A stretch of 64,000 nucleotides of DNA from Pollenia angustigena (taxonomy: Eukaryota; Arthropoda; Insecta; Diptera; Polleniidae): NCBI GenBank assembly GCA_930367215.1, contig OV884059.1:152704511-152768510 (forward strand), in the 5' to 3' direction. Under the pieces are notes generated by a model, which was given only the letters and a program-made list of their open reading frames with translations, ran no database searches and had not been told where the DNA came from. Position numbers and translations under genes: made by a program. Within the stretch, counting starts at the first letter, position 1. Each line of letters starts with the position of its first letter. Positions 1 through 11,445 of the stretch are shown in pieces.

Positions 1-110
1 TAAAACTACTCCTTAGTGGTCCAAAGGTGGGTTATATACCATGGAGTAGTTTTAAAACTACTCCTTAGTGGTCCAAAGGTGGGTTATATGGTCCTCTCCT
101 AGGACATCGT
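1..110. repeat. Short tandem repeat at window edge, ~52 bp unit
   Basis: The motif 'actactccttagtggtcc' followed by 'aaaggtgggttatat' occurs twice, near 5 and 57, so the unit is about 52 bp. It may continue to the left of the window. From 111 to about 1366 I see AT-rich DNA with no convincing gene; the short frames at 725-1287 show no recognisable domain. Confidence 0.7.
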
Positions 111-1366
111 AATGTTAAATAGACCAGGTTTTTTCCATACGTTTGGGTTACTTTTGGACTAGTCCTGGTCCCTTGTGGACTACTCTTTACACGCGTGTTT
201 GGACTGGTCCTATTATTTGCAGGGATACACCAAATCTAAAAAAAATGTCGATTCCTTAAATTTTTTATTTAGAATACACTAATGCAAGGAATGTCAAAAG
301 CTAATAATGCTTTTTTTAAAAGTTTTCTTCCAAATTACCCTCGTATACTTCTGTGTTTTTGCTTTTAATATACATTCACGGAATTTGTGGGATTATTATC
401 ACATAGCTGGCAGTGCCATTTGAACATGTGCAAGTTTTTTCCTGTACTATTATTGCTATGGCCTACGTTTGAAGACTACGTATTTACGCCGCCAACCAAC
501 TGAATGAATATTGTTTATTCGCTGTCGTGCTTTTTCCATCCACAATTAATTTCATGTCTTAAATAATTGAATGAATTGTTTGAAAATAAAAACAGAAATT
601 ATAAGAAAAAGATGGAGAAGAAGATTGAAATGAACACTCTATTTATTAAAGTGGTGAAAAATATCATTAGGGGTATTCACTTTAACAAGCATTCTAACAT
701 TTGAAAGAATATTAAAATTTTTTTATGTTAACCATATTTTTGGAAAAAATTTCTCAAATAAAAGTATTTCTTAAAATTTTTTCTAAAAGGTTGCTATCAC
801 AAATTTTTTGCTTAAAAATTTCTCCGAAAATACATTCACCAAGCAACTTGTCATCGGAAAACAACAAACATTATCAGTACCAATATTACCAAAAATATGT
901 TCATCAACAAACTTACCCCAAAAATATTTTTCGCAAAAGTTTCTATGGATAGTGAAACTTTTTTTTTTTAATTTGGAAACTTTTAAATGGTAAATGGTCT
1001 GTAAATAACTTGTCTTACAGTGTGGGTTGGGTGTCTTACCGTGCTGTATCTACATGGTTGTATTGACGTTGCTATGTTGGCGTGTGGATTTTTGCGTGCT
1101 AATTTTAGTGCTGTCATCAACCAAGAATAATAGAAATAAAGATTACGCCATCCCAAAAAAAGCGCATTTTGCACAAATGACTTTACGCGGACTGCATTCC
1201 TATTGCCTAATATTTACAAGCTGGCAAACTTTAGATAGTTGTTGTTTATTTGCGGAGTTGCCAGGGGGACATTCCTTGCAAAAATAATGAGTAATTGCAG
1301 TTGAAAAGTATGCAGTGCTTAACAAAATTGCTCATTACAATATAAAAATAATATATTTTTGCAGAA

Positions 1367-1775
1367 ATGTTCAAGAATTATATTCTATTGAAGAAAAAGT
1401 CCCATTGCCTAGAGAGCCGCCCCTAGGGGAGTAAAATATTTAAGAAAAAGCCCCATACAAAACTGTCTACAAATTAGAAGCATATCTGCATTTTTCAATT
1501 TTTATGAATTTTCGAAATTTTGCTAAAAAATATTTTTTTGTTTAACAAAACAAAATTTGTTTATTGCGTAATTCTTTGTTTATTTAATAAACTAAACCGT
1601 TTTTTAGTTACGCGAATATAAGTCGTGCAACCTCCTTCATTTTCGAAATAACAACGGTATATCTCGAAAACAAGATCTAACGTAAAAAACGGTAAGCACC
1701 TCTGGATTCAGAGTAACCGAATCAGGTCGAAACGCCAGGTGCGCCGCTTGTCATATACAAAAAAGTTAACTGAGC
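1367..1775 (+). mobile_element. Solo right end of the 13.6-kb transposon family
   Basis: This stretch follows the right arm of the 13.58-17.55 kb element in the same order: 'gaagaaaaagtccc', 'cgaaattttg', 'taaactaaaccgtttt', 'acgcgaatata', 'cctccttcattttcg', 'ggtatatctcgaaaac' and a terminal 'cttgtc'. It stops just before a TA. There is no matching left end or coding part nearby, so it is a truncated, diverged copy. Confidence 0.75.
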
Positions 1776-1794
1776 TAATTATAATTTTTCTATA

Positions 1795-2335
1795 CCAAAA
1801 AAACTTTACCAAATAGGCTCTGGGAATTTAATTCTCATGGTGAGTAACATTTTTATTATAAATTTTCATATTAATTCGAATGTGTGTTCCAAGTCAAATT
1901 ACAATCCATAAAGCCTTTATACTTAAATAGGCCCATTCCAACAATATTTTTCAGGAATATTTTTCTATGCACTATCAGAATTTTTTGTTTGTATATTTCT
2001 ATTACGAAGCTTACTTTAGTTGTCTTTTGGTTAGCAATGAGTAAATTGTAGATCAGTAAATCAGCAGAATGTAATGTATTTTATGGGCCGCTATGGCCTT
2101 CGTCATCATTCTTTGTATCTCATAACTGGATAGTGCCTATTGTAAATTTGTTTATGTATTTAACTTAATTATTTTAACAAATAGGATCTGGGAATTTAAT
2201 TCTCATAGTGAGTAACATATTTATTATAAATTTTCATATTAATTCGATGGAGTGGACCTATAACAGTATGAAGGGTTTATGGATTGTAATTTGACTTGGA
2301 ATATACATACATTCGAATTAATAGAAAAATACGTT
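1795..2335. repeat. Diverged repeat with internal direct and inverted copies
   Basis: A block of about 40 bp beginning 'aaatagg.tctgggaattt' occurs at about 1810 and again at about 2179 in direct orientation. A block containing 'caagtcaaattacaatcc' (near 1890) recurs inverted near 2285. The 2050-2180 part resembles the repeat at 12.25-12.36 kb (shared 'ttcgtcatcattct'). It appears to be a rearranged member of the family at 11.86 and 21.29 kb. Confidence 0.55.
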
Positions 2336-2547
2336 AGACATTTACGGTATTAAATGTCACATCGGGTCTGGGCCTTCAACCTTTGAACATTTTTGGTTCA
2401 ACAATTTTTTGTTTATACAAATTTTATTAAAATTTGTTTTACATCCCAGTAAAAACTTCGCTTACTTTTTCAAAACGAATAGCTTCTCTAACTCATTATT
2501 TAGTAGCTTTTATCTGTAACTACTTGTATAACAACTTCTATAAAGGC

Positions 2548-3255
2548 TCAGTTAGGCGAACGTTGCTGTACCGTATCTGTACTGTATTCATCAGCTGTTC
2601 GCTTTTTGTTATATGAAAACCAATACAAAAGCTTACCGAAATGTAATGTACCGTAGTTGCAACGTACCAATCTGTATAAAATAGAATTTCATGCCGTTGT
2701 TACGTGACATTTGTAAGACAGTGATGGGCGGCTTGTATGTTACATTGAATGCGGGTAATTTTGCTCTTTTTTTTGGTACTTTTTTTAGTATATCTATGAA
2801 ATTGCGACAAAACAACTTACAATGCAACATATTTCCAAATATATACATATGTTTAGATGTTTTAAATAAACAAATGCATATACACATACAATGAAAAAGG
2901 GAAACATAAAAAAGACTTTAAATATTATCAAAACCTTGTTTGGTGTATGCACATTTACAATATACGTATGCTAAAAAATTATATATGCTAAAATACAAAT
3001 TTATTTATTGGAAATCTATAATATAAATATTAAATTATTATCATTTTTTACATACACAAAATACTGTTTTAATACCATTTAAATCACGTGGTACCTTTTT
3101 TGCACAACGCTCACCATTTGAACATTTCTGATTCCCATCACTTTTGTTTATGTATGGGAAAACATATGACACGTTTTTAAACGTTCTATAAGTGCACCAA
3201 CTTGCTTACAGTACGGTGCGGTACATTACGGGTACAGCAACGTTCGCCTAACTGA
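2548..3255. mobile_element. Inverted-repeat element nested in the outer one
   Basis: The termini are TCAGTTAGGCGAACGTTGCT on the left and its complement AGCAACGTTCGCCTAACTGA on the right; the match continues to about 25 bp. The short reading frames at 2633-2894 show no domain I recognise, and their opposite-strand overlap reflects the AT-rich sequence. Called a MITE-like element. Confidence 0.75.
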
Positions 3256-3261
3256 TCCTTA

Positions 3262-3519
3262 AGTCTGAGTTCATACGGCTCATGTCTTATTGACAAGATT
3301 GCTACTTTATAGGCGAGAGGAACGAGGGGAAAAGAAACGAGTACACAGATGCATGTACTGTCTTTACGTTTTGCTTTTTCATTCGTTGTTTAATTTTGTT
3401 ATTGTTTTCAATATCAAAAAAGCACATGTCGTCAAGATGACATGAATCATTTGAACGCCAATTCATGTTCAAAGAAGAAAAAGGAAGAATCTAAGACATG
3501 AGCCGTATGAACTCAGACT
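3262..3519. mobile_element. 258-bp MITE with perfect 28-bp inverted ends
   Basis: The left end begins AGTCTGAGTTCATACGGCTC and its perfect complement GAGCCGTATGAACTCAGACT closes the element; the identity extends to 28 bp. It sits 6 bp from the end of the previous nested element. It is too small to encode anything. Confidence 0.8.
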
Positions 3520-3783
3520 AACTACTTTTTTCTGGATGTATTTAAGTAAAAAAATAATGACTTACTTTGAAATGCGTTCATTTTGGGACATGCCTTGTTA
3601 AATTCATTGGTTCTTTCAGTAGAATTGTAAGTAGTGCCTTCATGTTTTTCTGATTACTCAACAGATTATTTTGTAGGCGAAGTTTTTACTGGGATTAGAA
3701 TAGATTTTTGCTAATTTAAAATAATATCAGAAATGAATAAAATAGGAATTTTCGTTTAAAAAAATCCGATGTTAAGTACATAA

Positions 3784-4007
3784 CACTACGTAACAATTTT
3801 TTGACCAAATGAATTTGACACCTAGTCTTTGTGTAAAATTATCCGCTGAATCCGAATATGAAGTCAGAATTGTCAAAAGTAGAACAGTTTTTGAGATATT
3901 CCAAAATAACCGTTATTTGTGTTTTTAAAAAAGATGCTGTGACTGAAATGCAAAGATTCATTTGGTCATGACTTTGTTGAAATTTTGTCACGTACTGTAA
4001 TTAGTTA
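3784..4007. mobile_element. MITE of the CACTACGTGACAAA family, short copy
   Basis: The left end CACTACGTAACAA pairs with the right end TTGTCACGTACTG. The interior ('ccgaatatgaagtcagaatt', 'gagatattccaaaataaccg') matches the inner element at 20.36-20.90 kb, but the middle is deleted. From 4008 to 4929 there is only AT-rich DNA with no feature I can support. Confidence 0.75.
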
Positions 4008-4929
4008 AAAAAATCAGGTAATGACACTCTTAAAGAAAAATGAAATGTTTTTATTAGACTTTTAGTTTAAGTGTTATTTATCTAGTGGCTTCTAGTGAAT
4101 ACCCCTAATATTAAACTTAGTGCTATGACACTTTCGTCTATTGAACTTTTTTTTAAATTAATACAAATGTTATATTATTTGTTAAAAAAATTTATTTCTT
4201 TAGCGATATGTGCAAATATTTTCAAATTCAATTTCATTAATAACACATTCATCTCAATAACTCTTTCGTAATACATACCTACACAGTAAAAATTTCTTTT
4301 GTTTAAAATATAAACTACATATAATTTTTTCCAATGAACTGTGTTCAATGCATTTAATTCATAAATATGTACATTGTATGCTAATTTGTTTTTGTTTTTT
4401 ATTCAAATTTGTATTTTTGAACTTTGCAGAAATATTATCAAAAACAACTTTTACGTGATTGAAATAACAATGTTTGTCTGCATATTGCAGCCAAAGCTAA
4501 GTGCAGGTTACCCACATGAGATATTGAAGAGTCGATATCAAAGATAACAATGATCTAATAAAAATGTAATGGTTTAACCATCAACTTCAAAGTACTAATT
4601 TCTATTTATTTACATATGTATGTAGAGCATTAAGTTTTTAAAACATTAATAAAATATCGCACTTGTTCAACAATACTGTATTAATTCAAAATTGAAAAAT
4701 TTGCAGTAGAAGCAAAACAACTTTTAATTTTTTCAATAAAGGCAAGAATTCTTAAACCAACTGTTTCATTCGCAAAAAGTAGCACAATATTTTTACAGCG
4801 GTTGTCGTCTTTTTTGCCAAAAAGTGAAAATATAAAAATTTTGTGTAAATACACCTGAGTTACAATTACAGGAAATTGAAAACCAATTTCTCGTAAGAGT
4901 ATTTAAAAAGCTTCTATTAGAACTTTAAA

Positions 4930-6753
4930 TCTATTATATAAAAATAAGTCGGGTTTTCCTTCCTAACGCTATAACTCCAGAACGCACGAACCGATTTCCA
5001 CGGTTTTGCATTCGTTGGAAAGGTCTCGGGCTCCGTGAGGTTTATAGCATATAAAATTGTTCCCCGCCCACTTTTTCTATTAAGCACATAACTTGAGGAC
5101 GGCTTGACCGATTTGGACGATTTTTTCTTTAAAGTGATCGCCATGGTCCAACTTAGGTTTATACGGAAAGAAAATTGTTCCCCACCCACTTTTACGCCCA
5201 CTTTTTTTGATTTACCTAAAATCAGAAAACGGCTCCATCGATTTGACTAAGTTTTCTTTCAACTGTTCGTATCAATGCAATTTAAGTTTCCATCGAAAGA
5301 AAAATTTACCACGCCTACTTTTACGCCCACTTTTTCTATTAAGCACATAACTAGAAGATGGCTTGACCGATTTGGACGATTTCTTCTTTAATGTGATCGC
5401 CATGGTCCAACTTAGGTTTATACGGCAAGAAAATTTTGTCCCGCCCACTTTGTACGATTTACCTAAAATCCGAAAACGGCTCCATAGATTTGACTAATTT
5501 TTCTTTCAAATGTTCGTATTATTCCATTTTAAGTTTTCATCGAAAGAAAAATTTACCACGCCTACTTTTGCGCCTACTATGAAACAATCAAAGCCGATTT
5601 GGAGGCACGATGAATTGTTGGCAGGTGATTTTTGACAAACACTTCCAGTGATACCACGATGTTTGAAGTCGTCTGCTTTGTGGAAACACGTTAGGACGCT
5701 CAAATTGACTCTGAAAATGCGGGTCGAGCTGCAAAACAATCAATCTCGAGACGTATTTTCCAAACAATTGCTGGGCATAGGAAACGACAAAATCCCGGTG
5801 GATATTTCAATTTCTGCCGGTTCACCGAATCAAAGTCCGAACTCATCCGAAAGGTGTTTTCAAACATTACACAAAATTACAGAAATCATGATTTGTTGAG
5901 CGAACGTGCTATATTAGCTACGTTGATGTCGAAGAACTAAATTTAAAGATTCAAAGTGGAATCGCTGGCAAATTGGAGACGTACAAATCGATAGATTCCA
6001 TTACTTCTCAGAACGATGTCGTCAACTATCCAATCGAACTCCCTGGGATTTCTCGGATTACCTCCTCATAAATTCAAACTAAAAGTTGGGTCGGTAATCA
6101 TAATGTTACGAAATATAAACCAACCACGTCTTTGTAATGGCACCCGACTTACGGTAAAAAAACTGATGAATAACGTCATCGAAGCAACAATGCTTAAAGG
6201 AAAGTACAAGGGAGAAAATGTTTTGATACCTCGGATCCCAATGATTCCAACCGACATGGCATTCAATTTTAACGCTTGCAGTTAGTTTCCAGTAAGGCTC
6301 GCATATACATTGACAATCAACAAATCAGACAACCAAACAAAAAATGTTGTATTTTACAAAGCATTGCAATTAAAAAATTATGATATCCTAGCAAAGCAAC
6401 CGAATAAGTTTTACTTTTTTTACTGTTTACCTGAATATTGATCTTATCAACTAAAATGTAAATAGAATACTATAAGATTCACAGCATATATATACAAACA
6501 TATGTATTTGTATTTTCAAATCAAATGTAAATCATATATATGTATATGAACAACATTTTAATTTAAAAATACTTTTTTCCTATTTTTAACGGATTTTAAA
6601 AATCGAACGCAAACATTTTTTCTAATTGGGACAGAACAACGTCTGTCGGGTCAGCTACAAAAAAAAATGTTTCTTCATCTTTTAATCACCACACGAAATG
6701 TTACATAAAACGAAGCCATCTGGTGTCGAAGCGGAGTTCGCCGGGTTTGCTAG
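4930..6753 (+). mobile_element. Helitron, complete ends, decayed helicase
   Basis: It begins A|TCTATTATATAAAAATAAG (5' TC) and ends ...GGGTTTGCTAG|T (3' CTAG), between host A and T with no target duplication, as is standard for Helitrons. A short hairpin precedes the CTAG. At 5080-5570 there are two copies of a ~245-bp tandem unit ('gccatggtccaacttagg', 'ttaccacgcctactttt'). A second Helitron-like 3' end ('gtctgtcgggtcagctac') lies at about 6637-6656. The helicase relic is listed separately. Confidence 0.85.
5641..6370 (+). pseudogene. Helitron Pif1-like helicase, C-terminal relic
   Basis: Three frames read as consecutive parts of a Helitron Pif1-type DNA helicase, the enzyme used in rolling-circle transposition. 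The frame at 5648-5899 gives CLKSSALWKHVRTLKLTLKM... ; a shifted frame covers about 5900-6010. The frame at 6016-6285 gives LGLPPHKFKLKVGSVIIMLR and then LCNGTRLTVKKLMNNVIEAT. After a stop, FPVRLAYTLTINK follows and then, abruptly, TKNVVY. The segment normally between those two blocks (last helicase motifs) is deleted. The Walker A part is absent from this copy. Frameshifts and stops mean it is not functional. Confidence 0.85.
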
Positions 6754-6960
6754 TTTTAATATAAAGTTTTGTGGCTGCCTTTCCATATTGGCATTATAGG
6801 CAACGAATACCTTGACTTTTTCGCTGAAAAATCTTAGCGGCGACCCTTGATAAAATACTCGACTATGGAAACTCTTGATATTTTTAAAACCTTTCTAACG
6901 TCTACAAAAGCACAAAAATTTTCCAAAAGCCAGCACAACTACAAACGCAAATATCCACAC

Positions 6961-7356
6961 TAGGGATGCCAAACGGGAAATCCCGAATCCCGAAATTCCG
7001 GTATTTTTCGGGATTGACAAATCCCGAATCCCGCGATTTATTTTTATTAATCCCGGGATTTTTAATATATCAATTTTTGTGTACAAAAATGTTCGTTTTT
7101 ATTGAATTTGTATACTCTATACCAAAAAAAATTATTTATTTTTTATAACTATATAATAATATTATTATTCACTTGAATTGTAAGAGCACTAGCATCTTAG
7201 GCCATCAGCTCATATTTTATAGCTTATTTTTTAGACTAATGATGTGTATACTTAAATTTATGAAAAGTTAATAGTTTAAAAAAAAAATTATTAAAAATTA
7301 TATTTCAGTTTCCGAATCCCGGGATTTTCTAAAATCAATCCCGATTGGCATCCCTA
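6961..7356. mobile_element. hAT-type MITE with 8-bp TSD
   Basis: The ends are TAGGGATGCCAA and TTGGCATCCCTA. They are flanked by a perfect 8-bp duplication, ATCCACAC, at 6953-6960 and 7357-7364. The subterminal parts are rich in 'atcccgaatcccg' and 'cccgggatt' motifs. An 8-bp duplication with this kind of terminus indicates the hAT superfamily. It is non-autonomous (396 bp). Confidence 0.9.
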
Positions 7357-7364
7357 ATCCACAC

Positions 7365-7860
7365 ACACCCAGAAACGATATCTACCCTGCAGGAAATGTC
7401 ACTAGCGAATCTGAACTGATTCAGTACTGACACAGTCACCAGTACTAGTGACTTATTATACCCCAGGAAATGTTATTTACAATAGACGTTTAACATGTGC
7501 GTGTCATTGGAAATCTACTACCAACGTTGGAACTACTGAATAGGTACTGACTAGGTAGTTCCTTTGGGAACATATGTAGACATTGGAACCAGAGAATCGC
7601 TGGTACATGTTAGTAAAAGTAGTCTACACTTTTTGTAAGAATACGAAATCATAACAATCTTTTTTATTATTTCTTAAATTTTTATAGGAATTGTACTTCT
7701 CAGTTGTTAGAGACTTAGAGACTCTTGCACCCATGTTTCCTTCAGGGTATTTTTTGGTGTTTGTGTATTACTATACAACCCTTAATACCGTTAATAACTA
7801 TTTTTACAAAAGTATTAACTGTAGCTTTGTCATTTTTGTACCAATCTATGTCTTGTTGGG
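7365..7860. repeat. Diverged fragment of the 40.2/58.2-kb inverted-repeat family
   Basis: The 'cacacacccagaaacgatat' start at 7365 and the 'acaacccttaataccgtt' motif near 7776 match the repeats at 40.2 and 58.2 kb. No complete termini are seen. The 62-residue frame at 7691-7879 falls inside this repeat and is not a gene. Confidence 0.4.
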
Positions 7861-7924
7861 CTCAAAATGTTCATATTAAAATAATATTAAAATAATCTAA
7901 TGTCGCATACAATAAAACATAAGG

Positions 7925-8233
7925 ATTTTTAAATCATTGGTTTAAAAATAATAACTTAAAAAGAGCAAAATTTAACAAAATCATAAAATTTTCAATGAAG
8001 TTTGAACTTTTGTCCCCTGTAACTCTGTCATTTCTTGACCAATCTTCACTAGCAACCCATGGTTATTTTAGAAATTTTATAAACTTTCACTAAAAAGATA
8101 GAAATACATAGTCCGTTTAAAATGTTTGAAGATATTTGCATTTCAGTTACATCATTTGGTTTTTTTACATAAAGATTAGCTGTCAGATTCTTTTGGTCAT
8201 GACTTTGTTGAAATTTTGTCACGTAGTGTAATT
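7925..8233 (-). mobile_element. Partial copy of the CACTACGTGACAAA MITE family
   Basis: Its right end reads 'gtcatgactttgttgaaatt' then 'ttgtcacgtagtg|ta'. The body matches the middle and one arm of the 20.36-20.90 kb element in opposite orientation ('aaatttaacaaaatcataaa', 'acatagtccgttt'). The other terminal repeat is missing. Confidence 0.7.
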
Positions 8234-8495
8234 GTTCGATCTAACCAGCCCAAAGGCACTTTAAAAATTAAACTGATTAAATAGTTTTGAGCATTTTATT
8301 ATATTTCTAGTTTAAACTCAAAATTATACCAAAAAAAAAAAACGAAAAATGTATCACTTATGTGGTGTTTATAGAACACGAGCGCCTTACTCGTCCGTTC
8401 AACTTACATTTAAAACAAAAACCAAATTTCGAAATTTGTGGTCTATAAACTACACATTAATAACAAAATATACGAAGTATATATGCTCCTTGTGG

Positions 8496-8825
8496 TAGTG
8501 CTGGGAAACTATCGATAGGCTATCGATAGTCTGAAAATATCGATAGGAAAAATATAAATATCGATATTTTTATTATTTAAAATACAGATATGAAGACATC
8601 TAACAGCAGCTATACACACACAGTATTTTGCCGCAAATTTTTACTTGCTATTATTAATTCGCGCTGAATTACAGCAATGAATACAAACAACAAGAATGGC
8701 AAGTGGTATGGATTGCTTAGCAGTGCTTTTTACTGCTAATTAAAGGCCTTTAAGTCGAAATTTGTACATGGTTATATAGGGACTGAAATGTCAAATATTT
8801 TTGTAATGTTGTAAAAAAAATGCAA
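8496..8825 (+). mobile_element. hAT element fragment (TAGTGCTGG family), left end
   Basis: It starts TAGTGCTGGGAAACTATCGA, followed by several TATCGATA motifs and then 'taattcgcgctgaattacag' and 'caagaatggcaagtggtat'. The same order appears at 25.80-26.36 kb and, inverted, at 38.31-39.62 kb. No right terminus follows, so the copy is truncated near 8825. Confidence 0.7.
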
Positions 8826-8994
8826 CTAGATGATCCGTGCGAATATTTCGCACCGTTAGTTGTCATTTTTGTAACATAAAATGAAAATAATTAATAGAAA
8901 TTTTAGTAACTTCAATACATTTTATTAAAAGTATAAAAATGTTAGAAATCATAATATATATTATACATATTTACATACATACCAGAGAAAGCCA

Positions 8995-9190
8995 AAAAGT
9001 TATATTTTTAATACTTATAACCTATTCATACGGCACCGAGCACGAGTACAGGCAGGTATGACTACCAATAAGTATGAGCATAAATAAGTTTGTATATCGA
9101 CCGGTATGAGTATGAACAAACACATCCTTTGAATGCGTATGAGTATAGGCATGTACCGTAAGTATCGACAAGTAACTTCAACATTTTGTG
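8995..9190. repeat. Degenerate 'gagtatgag' repeat, first block
   Basis: Loose repeats of gagtatgag/aagtatgagcata/gagtacag occur from about 8995 to 9190. A similar block in the same orientation lies at 11.13-11.27 kb, with a LINE fragment and a DINE-like element between. Period and unit are too degenerate to define. Confidence 0.4.
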
Positions 9191-9571
9191 TGGTTATTTT
9201 AAAGCAAGCCGTGTTGCCACGACCTAAAAATTTATGTTAAAGTTATATTAAAACATAAATATTTGCTATCAAATTAAAATAATGCTTCTAAAATGATCAA
9301 TTATAATCTATTTTACGAAAGAGGTTTTTTATAAAAATAATTAAAAAAGGATGCTATCAACTATTTTGGGATCTTTTCTGTTTTTTAGGTTTCCAGCTTA
9401 AGAGAAATCTTAATCTTATGCTGCGCTGCAGGCAGGAAATTTCATAAAATTCTTGATTCTTATTAAGACAACCGTGGATACCTTGTGGAGTAGTTTTTCC
9501 ACCATAGCATGATGTCGAAGTCTTCTTTAAGGCTAAAATTTTCGTTGGCATACTGATTGACTTCAGCAATT

Positions 9572-10112
9572 AGGTTAGGTTAGGTTAAATGGGTAGCCGT
9601 CACGACGACGACTCACTTGGGTCCTTATAGCGGTCCCTTTGTGATACCCCTAGCCAGTGACAAGAGTCAGCCAGTATCCACCAGACTATTCCCCAGAGGT
9701 CACTGCAATCTCGAACCAACCCGATTCCCTGCAGAACAAGGAGATCGATTTCAGTCCCGCATTGGACAAATCGCTTAGACATGGCAATTCCGGTCTCCCA
9801 AAATGCCTAAACCTAATGCCCCCTAGACCAGGGCATTGGCAGAGAAAGTGCAACACCGTCTCCTCCTCCTCCTCATCATGACAACTCCCCCAGTAGTCAT
9901 TATACGCAAGACCCATCCTCCTAGCATCCTCCTGAACATGTCGGCCAAGAGACAGCCCCGTTTGGCCAGACTGTCCGCAATATGGTTGCCCAGGCACCCA
10001 CTGTGCCCTGGTACCCATGTCAGCGTTACACTGGAATGTTTCGCGATCTCATTCAGAGATATCCGGCATTCCACTGTTAACATAGATATCATAAAGACAC
10101 CAGCCAGAGATG
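9572..10112 (-). mobile_element. LINE 3' fragment (RNase H-bearing clade)
   Basis: This is the 3' end of a non-LTR retrotransposon on the minus strand, 5'-truncated near 10112. It holds the end of an RNase H domain, a Cys-containing C-terminus and a short 3' region ending in 'taacctaacctaacctaa'. GC content is visibly higher than the flanks, consistent with a recent insertion. Which RNase H-bearing clade (I, LOA or similar) cannot be decided from this fragment. Confidence 0.8.
9686..10112 (-). pseudogene. LINE ORF2 C-terminus: RNase H end and Cys-containing tail
   Basis: Translation from about 10112 downward gives VTLTWVPGHSGCLGNHIADS followed by LAKRG, the C-terminal part of a retroelement RNase H domain (WVPGHSG...N..AD..A). 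After a one-base frame change near 9955 it continues LSLGRHVQEDARRMGLAYND and DEEEEETVLHFLCQCPGLG, the usual LINE tail with a C-x-C pair. The upstream reverse transcriptase is missing. The frameshift and 5' truncation make it a dead copy. Confidence 0.8.
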
Positions 10113-10392
10113 GTTTTTTTTTTGGATTACGGTAACTTTTTCTGTTTTTATTAAGAACGATTAAAATAACACGACGTATTTTAATTTGCATCCATTTAGT
10201 AATTTTTTTAGATTTTCTTAAATAAGAACGCAAATCTTTATATTACAGAAATTTTATTAAAAGAACATTCGTTTTTCAATAAAATTTTGTTGAATTGTAC
10301 TCAAACGATTTTGAAAAAACGTATTTATTTGTGATTCAGCAATTTGGAAAAAAATTCTGGCAACATTTATGTAAAAATTTAACAAAAAAAAA

Positions 10393-11115
10393 AACAAGTA
10401 AGAAAGTATAGTCGGTCAAGCCCGACCATATCATACCCTACACCATAGTATTTAAAAACACATCATGCTTATGTGTCCATATAAATATAGATTTATCTAT
10501 GCTTATAAACTTCATGAAAATCGGTTTGAAAGTTTGTGAGAGGCAGAAATTGCTCCCTACCTCCCCTTGTGCTCCTATTTTTGAAAAACTGTATAGCTAA
10601 TGTGTCCATATAGATATGGATCTATCTATGTTTTAAATTTCATTAAAATCGGTTTGAGAGGCAGAAATTGCCCCTATCTCCCCTCGTGGTCCTATTTTTT
10701 AAAAAATGCATACATTTTGTGTCCATATAGATATGGTTCTAACTATGTTTTAAATTTCATTGAAATCGGTTTGATAGTTTCTGATAGGAAGAAATTTCCC
10801 CCTATCTTCCCTCGTGGTCCTACGATTCGGCCCATTTTCAATAGGGTTGGTCCTTGTGTCAATAAGAACCTATGACCCAAACTTCATCAAATTATCTCCA
10901 AAATTGCGACCTGTACTTTGCGCACAAGGTTACATGGACAGCCAGCCAGCCAGCTAGCCTGCCAGCCGGACGGACATCGTTAGTTCGACTCAGAAAGTGA
11001 TTCTAAGACGATCGGTATACTTTAAGGTGGGTCTAGGACCAATATTTTAAGGCGTTACACACATCAGCACAAATGCATAATACCCTCTCCACAATTGTGG
11101 TGTGGGTATAAAAAA
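10393..11115. mobile_element. DINE/INE-1-like element (Helentron-type)
   Basis: It starts 'acaagtaagaaagtatagtc' and soon 'ataccctacacca'; it ends 'ccacaattgtggtgtgggta'. Near the right end are 'gacggacatcgttagttcga' and 'acgatcggtatacttta', the layout of INE-1/DINE-1 repeats. At about 10468-10820 a ~125-bp unit is repeated three times ('tgtgtccatatagatatgg', 'aaatcggttt'). It encodes nothing. Confidence 0.65.
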
Positions 11116-11124
11116 TGATTGAAG

Positions 11125-11280
11125 TCAATGCTATAACTATGGGTGTATCTGAATATGTGCGAGTATGAAACACAATAAGTATGATAACATACATGAATGA
11201 AATCAAATGCGCATGGATATACACAAGTATGAGAATAAACAGATACGAGTACGCACACGTATTGAAAATTTGTCGATATG
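11125..11280. repeat. Degenerate 'gagtatgag' repeat, second block
   Basis: It contains 'tgcgagtatgaaaca', 'ataagtatgataac' and 'acaagtatgagaataaac', in the same orientation as the block at 8995-9190. Confidence 0.4.
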
Positions 11281-11445
11281 TGCTAGAGTACTTTAATTTT
11301 TTTTATACCCATTGACCAGCCAAACTGAAATAAATGAACACTAAAATGCTGAACCGAGCACAACGAAGTTTGAGGTTTTTACGAATGCAATGAAATGTGC
11401 TCATCTTTATGTTGAGTTGGATTACTACAGTATTTTTATTGTGTA

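Larger units (their letters stand above)
2445..3693. mobile_element. Inverted-repeat element (outer), TIR CCCAGTAAAAACTTCGC
   Basis: The left end reads CCCAGTAAAAACTTCGC and the right end reads its reverse complement, GCGAAGTTTTTACTGGG. No target duplication is obvious. Two further inverted-repeat elements lie inside. No transposase reading frame is visible, so it is called as a non-autonomous DNA element. Confidence 0.7.

Noticed and set aside
4917..5201. Minus-strand 94-codon frame (and its relatives at 49.6 and 56.1 kb) containing MGVKVGGEQFSF
   Set aside because: It is the ~245-bp Helitron internal repeat read in one frame; the same motif appears on either strand in different Helitrons with no conserved protein pattern.
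6895..7148. Two opposite 60-codon frames at the hAT MITE
   Set aside because: They arise from the inverted 'aatcccgaatcccg' subterminal repeats.
9572..9595. (TTAGG)n-like run 'ttaggttaggttaggtta', the ancestral insect telomere motif
   Set aside because: Only three to four units, placed exactly at the 3' end of a LINE fragment; flies lack TTAGG telomeres, so it is read as LINE 3' sequence.
10440..10980. Candidate CRISPR-like regular repeats ('tgtgtccatatagatatgg' every ~125 bp)
   Set aside because: The spacing sequence is itself repeated and the block lies inside a DINE-like element in eukaryotic DNA.
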